A model generated the notes under the pieces. That model did not search any database and was not told where the DNA came from. It was given only the letters and a program-made list of their open reading frames with translations. The position numbers and the translations under genes were made by a program. From Gymnopus androsaceus JB14 (taxonomy: Eukaryota > Basidiomycota > Agaricomycetes > Agaricales > Omphalotaceae): DNA of 64,000 nt. The stretch lies in the NCBI GenBank assembly GCA_009733575.1, contig ML769424.1, positions 208,710 to 272,709 on the forward strand. The letters run 5' to 3'. Below, piece by piece: positions 23,475-35,453 of the stretch. Positions within the stretch are counted from its first letter, which is position 1; every line of letters starts with the position of its first letter.

Positions 23475-23979
23475 TGTAGATATGTCGACTGGCGCTTTGC
23501 TGGTGATCGGGGGATTAATATGGTCCGAGGATTTAGGCTAAGGAGTGTATCTTCGGGCGTTAAGGTTAAGCTGGGCGCTAAGGTTCTTCTTCAATCTCCA
23601 TCTCAGAGAACGAAAAGCAACTGTATGTCTGGCTGTAACCCAGGTATCGCCTCCTTGTGGACTAATGAGCTGCAAACCCCTCCAAAAATGGAACAAGGAG
23701 CAGCTTACAAAGAATCATTTACTCAAGATCCCAACCGCCGTGATGGGCCACCACATAGGAGCTTATGCATATGCCTGGTAAGTGATCGTCAAACCAAAAC
23801 TAAACATATCCAAGTACCGCTTGCATATGATCAACACCAACAGACGGGTCAGTCTCTCGTTATATTAGGGCCATCGGAAAGATGGCAACTTGGAAAGGGC
23901 TATCTCTTGTCTTCCCTCTTTCCAACGGTGGACCGATTTCGAGTGGTACTCTCTGTATCGAAACAGCAAGTCTAGGATC

Positions 23980-25674
23980 ATGGAACATAGTAAGTCCAGC
24001 ATCTAATGCTTTCCGTAGCTATTCAGCTCATTCTTAGTGAAGCTATCGTAGGCGCCACTGGTCCCAACACATCCTCCATAGTCGACCTTACCGACATCAA
24101 AGTCTTCATTGTGCTGCAAATGTTCGGTGGGATAGGCATGCTCGTCCTCCTCTGTTCCGCGCACCTTTCTTGGACAAAGGTTGTTCAACAACTCCAGTTC
24201 AAGACCAGCACTTCGAACTTCTCAATTAGGCCGATAAATCGCTCTCGGACTTGGTATAGCTTCTGTATAAGTTGGATAATCTCCTGCTTTTCCTACTGCC
24301 TCCTGTTCTTTGCCAGAGAGCAGTTCAATCAGAATGAGAAACCTAGTTATGGTGTATGTATGGTCCAAGCGGCATTGATCTATTCCAGTCCTCCCCTGTG
24401 AGCTTTTGTGGCTTTTCGTATGTGGCGCACAGCAGGCACTGACAAAGTACATTGTAATGATAGCACGGGAGCAACAAGTTTTGCTCTCTTTCTGGATGTT
24501 TGGTGGATGTTTCGCGCATCAACGATGGGCAAAAGGTCCAGCGGAAGTGCAGTCATGACTACCGTAAGCTTCCTCTTACTTGCAGCTTCAAGCTAATGTA
24601 ACACATACTATAGCTACTGGTGGCACCGTATGCGTTCTGGGTAATCTTGACTATTGGATTCCTCATCGTGAGTAAAAATGTCTATCCTCGACTTGAGTTC
24701 ACCGTTATAGGCTGGTGGAGTTAACCCGCAAATGGTACAACGAGACCTCGCAGTAGACCCCTACTGCGTGTTGAGCCATCCTGTTCCGTACGTCATCTAT
24801 ACCAATCATTCAGCTGCATGTAATGCTCATTATTCCATTCAGTCCGATATTTGTTTGTTCTCTTACTTTGGTCTTTGGTCTGGCTGTTCTTGTCTTGCTG
24901 GGTACGTTCAATCCCTATCTGCTTCGCTACAATTCAGACAACTTCATTCCTAGTAATTTTGGCGGTGGGGATGCTCAAGATGCGTATACAGATCAACCAA
25001 AACTCTGCCTATCCTTCCCGTTCCAGGTTTGGACTTCGTTCAGCTGGCGACGGTGAGGACGATAACAAGCGCAAAAGCGGCTACGGTAGAAACAGGGCGC
25101 AGATGTTGGCTCTCATTGTCCGCCTTATAACATTCGGCCTTTTGGGGATGATTGCGATAGCGTCAGTACACACTCTTCTCAATCACTCAATCACGAAACC
25201 AAGTCAACGGACGAATTTATTTATCTATAGGATATCTACGGTATTCGTCTTCAACCGAGCAGCAGGTTCCCGCGCAGATTTAGCGTTGGCTGCACTTCCG
25301 CCGGCTGGTGTTTTAGTTTTTGGAACCCAGAAGGTGCTTTGTTTTGTACTTCGAGTCCGATCTAGCCATGACTCACTCCTCTTGCTTAGGACTTTCTCTT
25401 GCTATGGTCCAGCCTCATTCGATGGTGTCTCCAATGCTTGCCAAATTGTTTTCACCGAGCAACGCAGTCTTCACCAGATGATGATGATTCCAAGGAAGCA
25501 AGTTCGCATGCCAGGCCCAAAGGCGGTGTACATGATACTACGGAGATGGAGATTGTACCCACTGATGTTCTTAATATTGGCATGGGAGATGGCGCATTTC
25601 TTGCTCTTCCGAGAGAAGAGGAAGAGGTGTTGGTGTCTCCAAGGAGAGTAGAAGCTTTTAGAGAGAATGAGTAG
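23980..25674 (+). CDS. Seven-helix membrane protein of the same family, 424 aa
   Basis: Model: join(23980-23989, 24019-24397, 24464-24563, 24614-24667, 24711-24787, 24843-24901, 24954-25161, 25231-25333, 25390-25674); all phases close. The first exon is only 10 nt and the first intron as modelled is short (29 nt), so the true start may lie within the second exon. Helices: FIVLQMFGGIGMLVLL, SWIISCFSYCLLFF, SPPL-TGATSFALFL, LLVAPYAFWVILTIGFLI, FVCSLTLVFGLAVLVLL, LIVRLITFGLLGMIAI and LPPAGVLVFGTQK. Compared with the gene at 29049 it lacks nine residues just before the last helix. The tail is acidic and Ser-rich. The role is unknown; the family is receptor-like in shape only. Confidence 0.8.
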
Positions 25675-25962
25675 CCCCATTTTTTTTCGTGGAATTTCCA
25701 TCTGAGTATAACCCTGCTTGGTATATTGAAGCAATGTTACCAATGTCCGACTTCATAGGAAGGAAGGAAGTAAGTAAGTGTATTACGCAGGCTCCTATAG
25801 TAAGTATATTGAACGCTTGATCCATGGCTTTCGCAGCATTCATAGCTCCTTTCAACTTTCACTTATAATTAGCGCCTCGATTGGCGCGCGGTGATCAGTT
25901 GATAAAACCGGGCGCAAAGCGCTTTCCAACTTGCTGCCCAACCCCGCCTCTCTGGGTAATCC

Positions 25963-28075
25963 ATGCCTAGCTTTTCTAAAATCTTTAAACTACGCCGAGT
26001 TGCCAGTACCATTAATGAGTCGGGAGGGTTAGAGGATTCGAACTTTGCACAAGTTGCTGACAGCCATTATTCTCCACTGGTGTCTGCGCCAGACCTTCGA
26101 CGTGGTGTGTCGCTACCACAACCCATTGTTGCACAAAAAAATGACTTTTCTCAAGACCTCAATGCCTTCCCTGGTGTCTTGACCATTCGTCCCGGAAACC
26201 TTCAGATGCCTGCTGGTCCAGCACCCGATTCGAAACTATTGCCGCCTATTGCCGCCTACGCCGTCTTCTCCTCGAGCCATTTCTCCACACTCCGGGGTTT
26301 CAGATGGGATGGAAGGGATGTGGCACGGGATTAACGATCGTGATGCTCATATATCCAAGACGGAGAAGGTGATGAACAAAATCAGCGACACTGCGGGTGC
26401 GTTAAGTTGCCTGTCCTTAATGTCCACTGATATCTTACAGCTGGCGTAGTGAACGCGGCGTCTTCTTCGGACAACGCTATGAATGAAGACCTGTGGGGGC
26501 TTGGGAAAACGATGCTTGAAGGAGTTCCGGCTATTATGAATGCGCTGGAAACTTTGACGGAAATCCATCCATTTCTCAAGGGTACGGATTTTCCATTCAG
26601 TATGATTCACACGGCCTTATATGTGCTTCCAGCTGCATATTTCCCATTCAAGCTTATTTATCACCAGTAAGTCTTCCCTTGCACTGCTGATTTATTCATC
26701 AAGAGAGATGAAACACCGGGAGAATGACAAGAGACGAACCACCCTTTTTGAGAAGATCAAGGACGTCATGCTCGTTTTATTAGAGTACTTATGTTTGTTT
26801 CAATGATTGGGCACTATTGTGAGAACTGAACAAAATTCCAGGCTGAAAAACGTCTCCAAGGATGATACGCGTACCACTCTCGAGGGTAAACCCATTCTCA
26901 ATCGCCTTGCTTTGATCTGCAAGAAAATGAAAAAGGATATTGAGGAATGCTACAATGGTGCATCTTCAAGTGGACGGTCTGATATACAGGTTTTGACTGA
27001 TAGTTCCATTTACCAGTACCAAATGCCCAAGAAAAGCGTTCGCTTGGGATCAAGTTTCTCAAAGCATCTAGTTGGAACCAGGAATTGGGCTCCTATGCTG
27101 CTCGTTTTTCAACTGCGCGTGAAGAGATCTCATTTGCACTCAACTTGCAGACCGCCGTCACCGTAGAAGAAATCAACGCCAAGTATGCCGCGTTTCATTT
27201 ATCAAAGTATCAAACACTCTAATGCTCTTTTGTTCTGGACAGTGTAAAGAAGTGTGTGCAGCATTCCATCTCTAACCTGCAATTCTGACTGGTTTTAGAA
27301 TGATGGACATGTTTGCCCCTATGCTCTCAAGTGAGGAACAGCAAATGGGACATTGGATTCAGCAGAAAGCAGGTGAAAAATCAGTGCTGGATGATGATGA
27401 CAAATGTGCCACGATGATCCAGTATGAGGCAACATTCGCTGAAAGCCAGACTCCAGCTAGACGGGACAACAGGGAGAAATCTGGAGCATCCAACAAGGAA
27501 GCTATTGTGGCTCTTCGGAAACAGTATCGCGAGGATATTTAGGGTATCATAAAAGAAAACATGGAGAGTTTTTCAACAGTCTTCCAGCTTGGTTTGGAGG
27601 ATTTCAGCAAAAACCTCGGAAACAAGATAGATCATCAAGGGGATCTTTGTGTTCTCAATTTGCTACTCCAAGTCAATCTTTGCAGTGTTAGTATTGCTTA
27701 TGAGAAGGCACATCAAGAAGATGCACCTCTGCTTATCCTGGGATTATTAGATGAAATCATCAAAGATGGTGTTGCATGAAGAGAAGGTGAGTATTGATTA
27801 TAATTGTGGTCCTGGGCTTGGTTATTTAATGAGTATTCTGCTGGCACTTTAAATATACATTCTATTGATTCTGTCTCTCTATCCAATAATTATTCACCTT
27901 CCATCCATCTTCCTCTACTGATGCCATGTTCTGGATCTTATCTCCTTCCCTTCCCAAACTACTCCCACTCAACCCACCCCCACCCCCGCACTGAACACCT
28001 CTAGAATCCCAATAACAATTACCCTGATAGCAAGGAAATGTGGAAGGATTCTGAGTCAATTTCCTCCTTGGATCC
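25963..28075 (+). pseudogene. NLR/STAND-like N-terminal helical module gene, broken
   Basis: Exons can be chained as in a common basidiomycete family whose N-terminus has an alpha-helical module (HPFLK..., KHRENDKRR, DVMLVLL, KKDIEECYN, ASSWNQELGSYAARF, EEISFALNLQTAV, then KMMDMFAPM). Similar modules stand at the front of fungal NLR/STAND-like or EF-hand proteins. Two lesions break it: a 10-bp tandem duplication (ATTGCCGCCT at 26238-26247 and 26248-26257) shifts the frame, and a TAG at 27540-27542 interrupts an otherwise continuous frame that goes on with GIIKENMESF and NLGNKIDHQGD. A weaker exon near 28035-28078 may belong. No NACHT, ankyrin or EF-hand part follows, so the 3' end is lost or divergent. 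The family link is from memory of motifs, not a search. Confidence 0.6.
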
Positions 28076-29048
28076 AAAGGTGTGTTTTCCTTCGTTTATT
28101 CTGATTCTCAGCTGATTGTTTTGGTCCTTTCCTTTGACGTTTACTACTTCCTCACTGATTCTACTCACAAACGCAACATAAACGACCTATTATTTCCTCC
28201 AGTGCCCATTCTCACTATAGCGGATGTCAAGTGATCATCATCCCTCTGACAGTCTAGACAAAGGCGAGAAGATCTCGGTCTCCCAAGGGCATCATGCAGG
28301 TGAGAAAGACGAAATCTGTTATTTTGTTTTTTCTTGACAATCATCTTGCTTATCCGAACGATTCATTTAATGCTCACTCATGAAACAAATTCTACGCCAC
28401 AATGGTCATTTAAACCGGATACTACTCAATAACATGACCCTAAAGAAACTCCGCTACACCGTCTAATCTGCTTGTTCAGTGCGAACCTTCATCGTCTGAA
28501 TGAGTTCCTGTCAGGCATGGCCACCACAATTCGTATCTCAGTCTACTTGCTCTTATTTATGCTGTACCTCCTTGGTATTTATTATCTGATTTATTTGTTC
28601 ACTTGGTGTGTAGTTTGGATGATTGTTAATTTTATGTAGGAGACAGTTTTTAATATACGAAGGTATTGCGGATCGCACAAGTTGGGCCGTGTTTAGTGCG
28701 AAACGCTGCAAACCTGGAACAAAGAGTTTTCCTTATAAACTTTACATGGGTCAGAATCGAAGTTATCAATCACTTGGAGCTGGCCAAAAGATCCTAATCA
28801 GCCGCAATTGATGACCCAAAGAGCAACCCCATAGCCGGTAAAGTGATCGTCAAACCAAAATTAATATATATATTTTGCTGATTTCGGTACTGTCCAGACT
28901 CAGTGTAGATGATCAACATCAACAAAGGGGCCAACCCTCATTATATTTAAGTCCATTGGAAGGATGGCAACTTCACCTTTCTTCCCTCTTTCTGAAAGTA
29001 GTTCGAGTTCGAGCGGCACTCCCTGTATTGAAACAGCAAGATAGAGCC
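28076..29048. other. Intergenic, with leader duplicated from upstream of 23980
   Basis: About 28840-29048 resembles 23786-23979 (shared GTCAAACCAAAA and the run into the start codon), showing that the duplication unit included the upstream region. The rest holds no recognised gene. Confidence 0.5.
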
Positions 29049-30784
29049 ATGGAACATAGTGAGCCTGTACTGAATTTGATCAATCTAATGTCTAATTCTT
29101 TCCGTAGCATTACAGATCACTCCTAGTGAAACTATTGTAGGCGCCACTGGTCCCTACACGTCCTCTATCGTTGACCTTGCCACCATAAAAATATTCATTG
29201 CGTTCCAAATGTTCGGCGGAATAGGCATGCTCATCCTCCTCTCTTCCGCGTCCCTTTCTCGAACAAAGACTGTTCAACAACTCCTGTTTAAGGGGGCCAG
29301 CACCTCGAACTTCTCAATTGGACCGATAAATCGTTCTCGGACCTGGTATAGCTTCTGTATAAGCTGGATAATTTCATGCTTTTCCTACTGCCTCCTGTTC
29401 TTTGCCAGAGAGCAGTTCAACCAGAATGAGGAGCCTACCTATGGTGTATGCATGATTCAAGCTGCATTGATATATTCCAGTTCTCCCCTGTAAGTGCTTT
29501 TGGAGTTTCATTATGGAAAGCAGCCATAACTGATGAAAACACATACTAGCACAGGAGCAACAAGTTTTGCTCTCTTCCTGGATGTGTGGTGGATGCTTCA
29601 CGCTTCAATGTTGGGCAAAAAGTTTGGTGGAAGTGCACTGATGACTACTGTAAGCTTTTAGTATCCGCAACTTCAAGCTAATGCAGCCTATGTTATAGCT
29701 ATTGGTAGCACCGTACGCCTTTTGGGTAATCTTGACCATTGGATTCCTTGTCGTGGGTAAAGTGTTGTCTGCCCTAGACTTGAACTCACCATTATATAGG
29801 CCGGTGGAGCTAACCCGCAAACGGTCCAACGAGACCTTGCAGTAGACCCATACTGCGTCTTGAGCCACCCTGTTCCGTACGTCTTCATATGCCAATGATC
29901 AGTCAGGTATTCACTATCCCATTCAGTTCGCTAATTGTTTGCTCTCTTACTTTGGTCTTTGGTCTGGCTGTTCTTGTCATGCTGCGTACGTACAACCCCT
30001 ACTCTGCTTCGTGACAGGTTTAACGACTCCATTTCTAGTAATTTTGGCAGTGGACATGCACAGGATGCGTATCCAGAACTCTTTCAATTCCTCCCGTTCC
30101 AAGTTTGAACTTCGCACAGCTGGCGACCATGAGAATGATAACAGAAGCGGCTACGGTAGGACCAGGGCGCAAATGCTAGCCCTCATCGTCCGGCTTATAA
30201 CATTTGGCGTATTGGGGGTGATAGTGGTTTCGTGAGTATATATACTCAGACTCTTCTCAATTAGCGGAACAAAGCAAACTGACGGATTTACTCATATATC
30301 TGTAGGATATCTACGGTATTCGTGTTCAACCGAGCGACGGGGATGGGTCCGGATTTGATGTTCGCTGTAGCGGATTTAACGATGGCTGGGCTTCCATCAG
30401 CGGGAGTTGTCATTTTCGGGACTCAAATGGTAAATATCGCTTTGCTCTGGTATTCGATCTAGCTATCAAGTTTCAACTCACTTTACTCTCACTTAGGACT
30501 TCCTCCAACTATGGTTCTGCCTCATTCAATGGCCGCTTCGGTGGTTAGCAACTCTTCTCCACAGAGGAATACATTCATCAAACGATGCTACTTCCAACAG
30601 TGCAAGTCCGCGTTCGCATAGTAAAGGTACCACCGATAGCTTTGATGCAGAAAGTGTAGAGATGGAGAATCAGATAGTTCTTGAGGTTCTTGAAATCGGC
30701 AGGGGACATCTCGTTGTCTCTAGAGACGAAGAGGTACTAGTGTCCCCTAGGAGAGTGGAAACTGAGATGGTGGCACCTCGATGA
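29049..30784 (+). CDS. Seven-helix membrane protein of the same family, 428 aa
   Basis: Model: join(29049-29058, 29108-29489, 29550-29649, 29699-29752, 29800-29876, 29927-29985, 30039-30231, 30306-30429, 30497-30784); every phase closes. It is the closest relative of the gene at 23980-25674 with the same nine-exon plan (10, about 380, 100, 54, 77, 59 nt ...). Helices include FIAFQMFGGIGMLILL, SWIISCFSYCLLFF, LLVAPYAFWVILTIGFLV, LIVCSLTLVFGLAVLVML, LIVRLITFGVLGVIVV and LTMAGLPSAGVVIFG. The tail has charged and Ser-rich stretches and ends MVAPR. It seems the most complete plus-strand member. Confidence 0.83.
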
Positions 30785-32475
30785 ATTCTCAACTACAGTG
30801 ATCCATCTTACTATGCATATATTGCAGCTTGCGAGCGTATCTAGTACATTGACTGTAGTCACCAGCCTCTCAAAATCCACACGGATATCATCTGTGTCTT
30901 TTTCACGATTCACCGGCTACTTGGTCCTATCGGCCTTGGTTTGGGCTCCATTCTATCCTCGCATACGGCGTATCAGAGTCAAATTACAAAAAGCAGACTT
31001 TGATACGTCTGAAGATTGCTCAGTCAGGTCCCGCTAGCGCAGTGCTATCAAAGACTTGAAATTAGGCGTGGCCCCAGTATCATATACGAGTATTTTAATG
31101 TGGAACCTCATCAAGACTGACCTCTATCCGATATGGCAATGCGGTGAGCTTAATGACAGAATGAATTATTTCCCAAATCGTGAACCAATCGCCGATGCGA
31201 GCTCCGATTCTAGCATGCGCACTGGGCACGGGGCTGGGTGCAAGACTCACCAAGTTGAATTCGAGGATACTCCAGGTACTGAATACAGTAAGTCACTTAT
31301 CCGGAGCCGTTCTGCAAGCTTTAAGACTCTCAGCTCACCGTTCACAAAGGTAACTACGTACGGTACGTGTCCGTACGCGTCCGGGAACTTGCTTCTATCC
31401 TTCCATCCGAGACCTTTATAATCTAAATCTCATGATAACTGTTTACTACATAGATATCGACTTGAAGCCAAGTTCCGTATTATTATCTCGTTTCTTGATA
31501 AACAGAATACAGTCCCAGTTTCGTAGTAAGTGGTCTTGTGATACAGCAAAGGCTCAAAGTTCTTCGATGATCTATCTCAAATCTATCTCATGTGCCTATT
31601 CCACTGAATTGCAGAAGCTTCGCCGCATTCGCTTCGTTTCGATGATTTCTGCGGTATGTTAGTCCTCTAGTGATCAGTGACCAGACTAGCTGATGAGTCT
31701 CCTTGAATTATCTCTCGTCGCAAGCTTGAGTACTATGTACCGATCATAATCGGACATGAGTATCTCCCAACCAATTTCCGCTCCAGGCCTGCGCGGACCC
31801 GGTTGTTATTGTCTTCTCCTACACGGCCGCGGGTATTTCTATCATGTACGACCTATATATGATGTGGCACGCGTAGTGGTAGTATATTCTCTTGACAGAT
31901 CGTTTATACTTGGCTGGAAAAACTAGATTCAAGAGACCAGCCAGCGGTCCTAGGGTTCGTTCAAGCTTCAGCTCTATTCTCTCTCGCTCGCGCTTGATAG
32001 TCTTGGATGGATAGTATTCTCCCAGTCGCACTCAGGTTCTGCCCCTCTGTCTCTTACAGGATATTGCGCGCGGTAAGGAACGTAACAGGTTCATAAATAT
32101 CGGGCGGGGATTTGGACTCGCCTGCGGCCTGACCGTTATGTATCGTCTTATTCCTCAAAGATTCTGCAATACTAAGTAAGAAGTTTGGTTCACGAACACC
32201 GTAGCACCCCCGAGCCTTTTAGTTCATTGCAGCTAATTAGGTATTTGTAGCATACTTTTCGAAAAATGCTCATTAGTGATAAGGAAGGAACTTGAACTTG
32301 TAGCTGATATATCATACAGACTTTTGTGAGCGGGGATCAACTTGTTATATCCGAGAATCAGAGATAACTGAGAAGACGGAAATATAATGCGGTCTTGCGC
32401 CAGAATTTGAACCTATCAAACTCCGCATGCGTATATATATATAGGGATATCCAGCTCCCCAAGCCAAGCATAAAT
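30785..32475. other. Intergenic, no recognised gene
   Basis: Several short open frames occur on both strands, but none shows a family motif, a plausible splice chain or a long run. The stretch separates the decayed left half from the orderly right half of the window. Confidence 0.5.
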
Positions 32476-35100
32476 ATGTTGGACCAGGAATTGTCCGTGC
32501 CCGTGTCTGTGTCTTTTCTGAATTCAGTGGACGCAGACGCCGCCATCCAAGACGCCGACGCGTTGTCCCAAAAGGGGAAATCACAGGTTCAGGCTAAGCC
32601 TTACGAATTGTCTCTGGATCATGATCCCGCACGTTCATCTCATTATCTCTCGTCAGTACTGCAACTTCTTTCAAGACTTGTTCAACTAAATATTTCTTCT
32701 GGGGTTAGGAGCGCATCCGAATCCTTTCGTTATTGGTTCCCAGGTCGCGGTCGCAGTTTGAAGACGAGAACAAATTCCTCAGAATCAGAATCTTCAGAGT
32801 CGGATTCATCCAGTGCAAGTGCCAGTCTTAGCAGTGATTATATGGAACGAAATCTCCGACAGTTGAAGCTAAATCTTGACGAATCGGCAGAGAGAGACAG
32901 TTCACCGTCACCGGACGCAGAAGTTGAACTGGAATGGGACTGGGACGTTGAACACGCAGACAGGAAAGCTGAAGCCAAAGCTGACGCAGCGCTTCATGGC
33001 GCTTTACCATTCGAAGTGGACAGAAAGGTGCTCAAGGATGTGGTTCGGGAGAGAATGGGCGCAGAGGTTGTGAGGATAAAGTTTCTGAGCGCCGGGACAT
33101 TTCACAAGGTTCTTATCGTGCTACTACTGCTACCAAGTTTCAGCTGACCGGTGGTTCTTTCAGGCGTATCTAGTCACCCTTGCCGATAGACAGCAAGTTG
33201 TGGCTCGAGTCGCTCGTAAATTCATGCCTCGGCTCAAAACCGAATCGGAAGTGGCGACGATGCAGTATATACGGGAAAATACTGCGATTCCTGTGCCGAC
33301 GGTGTACCATTACGATTCGAATCCATATAATCGTCTAGGGGGAGAGTTTATACTCATGTCAAAGGCCCGCGGAGTTCCCCTATCAAAGGTCTACCATTCC
33401 TTATCGTACAACGACCTGGTCAAACTGCTAACGAATCTGGCCGAGCTGGTCTTACCACTGTTCGCCCATCGCTTCTCGGAGCTGGGCTCGTTGTACTTTG
33501 GACCGAATCCCCGTGCGAGCACGCCCGGTGTGTCTGCCGCGCCTACGCCAAAGGCTATCCAGATGCGCTACTCTGCGTTCCCGTTCTCGCCTACACTCGC
33601 CATGTCACCCATCCCATCTCGCTCCAACTCTCATTCCGCATTGCCACGCCAGGAATACCATGTCGGACCAATCATCTCCTGGCCCTTCTTCGGCTCCAAC
33701 CGCGGCGACCTAGTCCATCCAAACGAAATCAACCGCGGTCCGTGGTCTTCTACCCACGCCTACCTCTCCTCCTGCGTTCAACGCGAAGTCACCGGTGTTA
33801 TCCGCGAAAATGAAGGTAAAGCGGCCCCACATAAACTCCATCTCGACCCCGACGAGATCCTCTCATCGCGCCATCATCACGTCAACGCTGTCCCCGGGGA
33901 CGAATCCGATGACAGCGATGAGTGGGAGCTGGAGGAAAGTGAAGAGGAGTGGGAGGGTCCTGGTGATGTCATGTATAGAGATTATCGGAGGATGCAGAGG
34001 ACGACGTTTTTGGTTGCACACATCAATGAGAGGGAGCAGTGTGTGAGGAGGGAGATGGAGAGGTGGATGGCTCTTATGGAGAGACTGATGGCCCATGAGA
34101 GAGACTTAAGGGGATCTACCCAGTCCCAGCCAGAAGAATTCGGATTGGATTGCCATGATCTTAGTTTGGAAAATGTGTTTGTCGACGACGTGGAGCATTA
34201 TAAAATTGTAGGTTTTCCCATTCTCGCCCTCTGTGTATTAATCTAATCTCCCTTTTTCTTTAGACATGTATCATCGACTGGGAATCGACCACCACCCGTC
34301 CACTCTGGGCTTGTGCTCATCTCCCAGCATTCCTCCAATATAGCCCGTTCACGGCGAAAATCTTTAGGGATATCCTGGCTAATATGGCTGCTCCGTCTGA
34401 GTCGTCTTCGTCATCGGCCTCGTCGACGCCAACGGTTCGACAGGGGGGAGGTGTTGGGCAACCTCACCCCCATTCTCGATTTTCATCCCAGGAACTCGCC
34501 CCTCTCGCCCGTGAATGGCTTCAATACGAATCTACAGGCATGCGTCTCCGTATGGCACATCGTTTCGTCGAATGGGATGGATGGGAAGAGGGGTTAGCGC
34601 AGAGTATGCTTGGTGAGGAGGAGAATGAGGATAGTTGGTTCGTAGACCCAGATTCTCAGAGTAGTGTTGAGTGGAGTACGATGGCGAGTCCACCGATAAC
34701 TGCTAGTGCTAATGGGAGTGCGATGCCGACTATCGCTTCTGTGGCTGTAGGCGAGGGCAGAACTGGCATCGTAGGCGTGGGTCGGCCAAATGCCAGCGCT
34801 GGCCTCGGTGCAAGTGTGACTGGCGGTATACTCGGGACCTCACTTTCACGACGCAAACCATCAAAGTCGAAGTTGCCCTTTGCGGCAGAGCTCGAGTCGA
34901 CGAAGGAGCAGATGCTTAATACGACGGGGGATATATGTGGCGGAAGGGGAGGGGAGTTGGGGAGGAGGTTGGAGGCGTGGTTGACAGTGAATGGGCATCA
35001 TGAAGAGGTGGAACCGGTTGTTGGGCCCAAGAGGAGGTGGCATAATGATGAGAATGATAATGATAACGAGTTGAAGGGGGAGGCGACTTCGACATGCTGA
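32476..35100 (+). CDS. Aminoglycoside phosphotransferase/kinase-like protein, 837 aa
   Basis: Model: join(32476-33108, 33164-34207, 34264-35100), both introns phase 0. The N-terminal 150 residues are low-complexity, with Ser/Glu runs. The APH (kinase-like fold) core runs from about residue 190: RVARKFMPRLKTESEVATM with the nucleotide-binding strand, HRF..LGSLYFGP, the catalytic loop CHDLSLENVFVDD and, after the second intron, IIDWE as metal-binding Asp. Long insertions (Ser/Pro-rich near residue 330; acidic DDSDEWELEESEEEW) make it longer than a usual APH. Such fungal proteins phosphorylate unknown small molecules or proteins. An in-frame ATG at 32395 would add 27 residues; 32476 was chosen as the simpler start. 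Confidence 0.85.
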
Positions 35101-35453
35101 GGCTCACGCTATAGATTTTTTATTTTTTGGTTTACGTCAAGTTCGAATTCGTTCTAATTCGTTCTCTTGTTCTGGATTCAAGGGTTTCGAGATGATGTTT
35201 TCGCTTTCACTTTCAGATTATTGTAGATACTTATATAAACCTGTAATCTACTACATACTTAGCTGCATTTATGTACATTAGTCTCGATACAAGTGAACGG
35301 GCGCTTAGTAATAGTTACTATTGGCCTCTTACTTTCTTGTTCACATTTATTCTAGATGAAGAGGTAGACGTGCCGCCGATCCCGGTAGAGGGGTTGTTTC
35401 TCAAGAAAAAGGAGCTGTTCCGCATACAAGTATCTCTCCTCCTCCTCCCCGCC

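Noticed and set aside
30798..31662. Frames after the last seven-helix gene
   Set aside because: No helices or motifs matching the family and no splice continuity.
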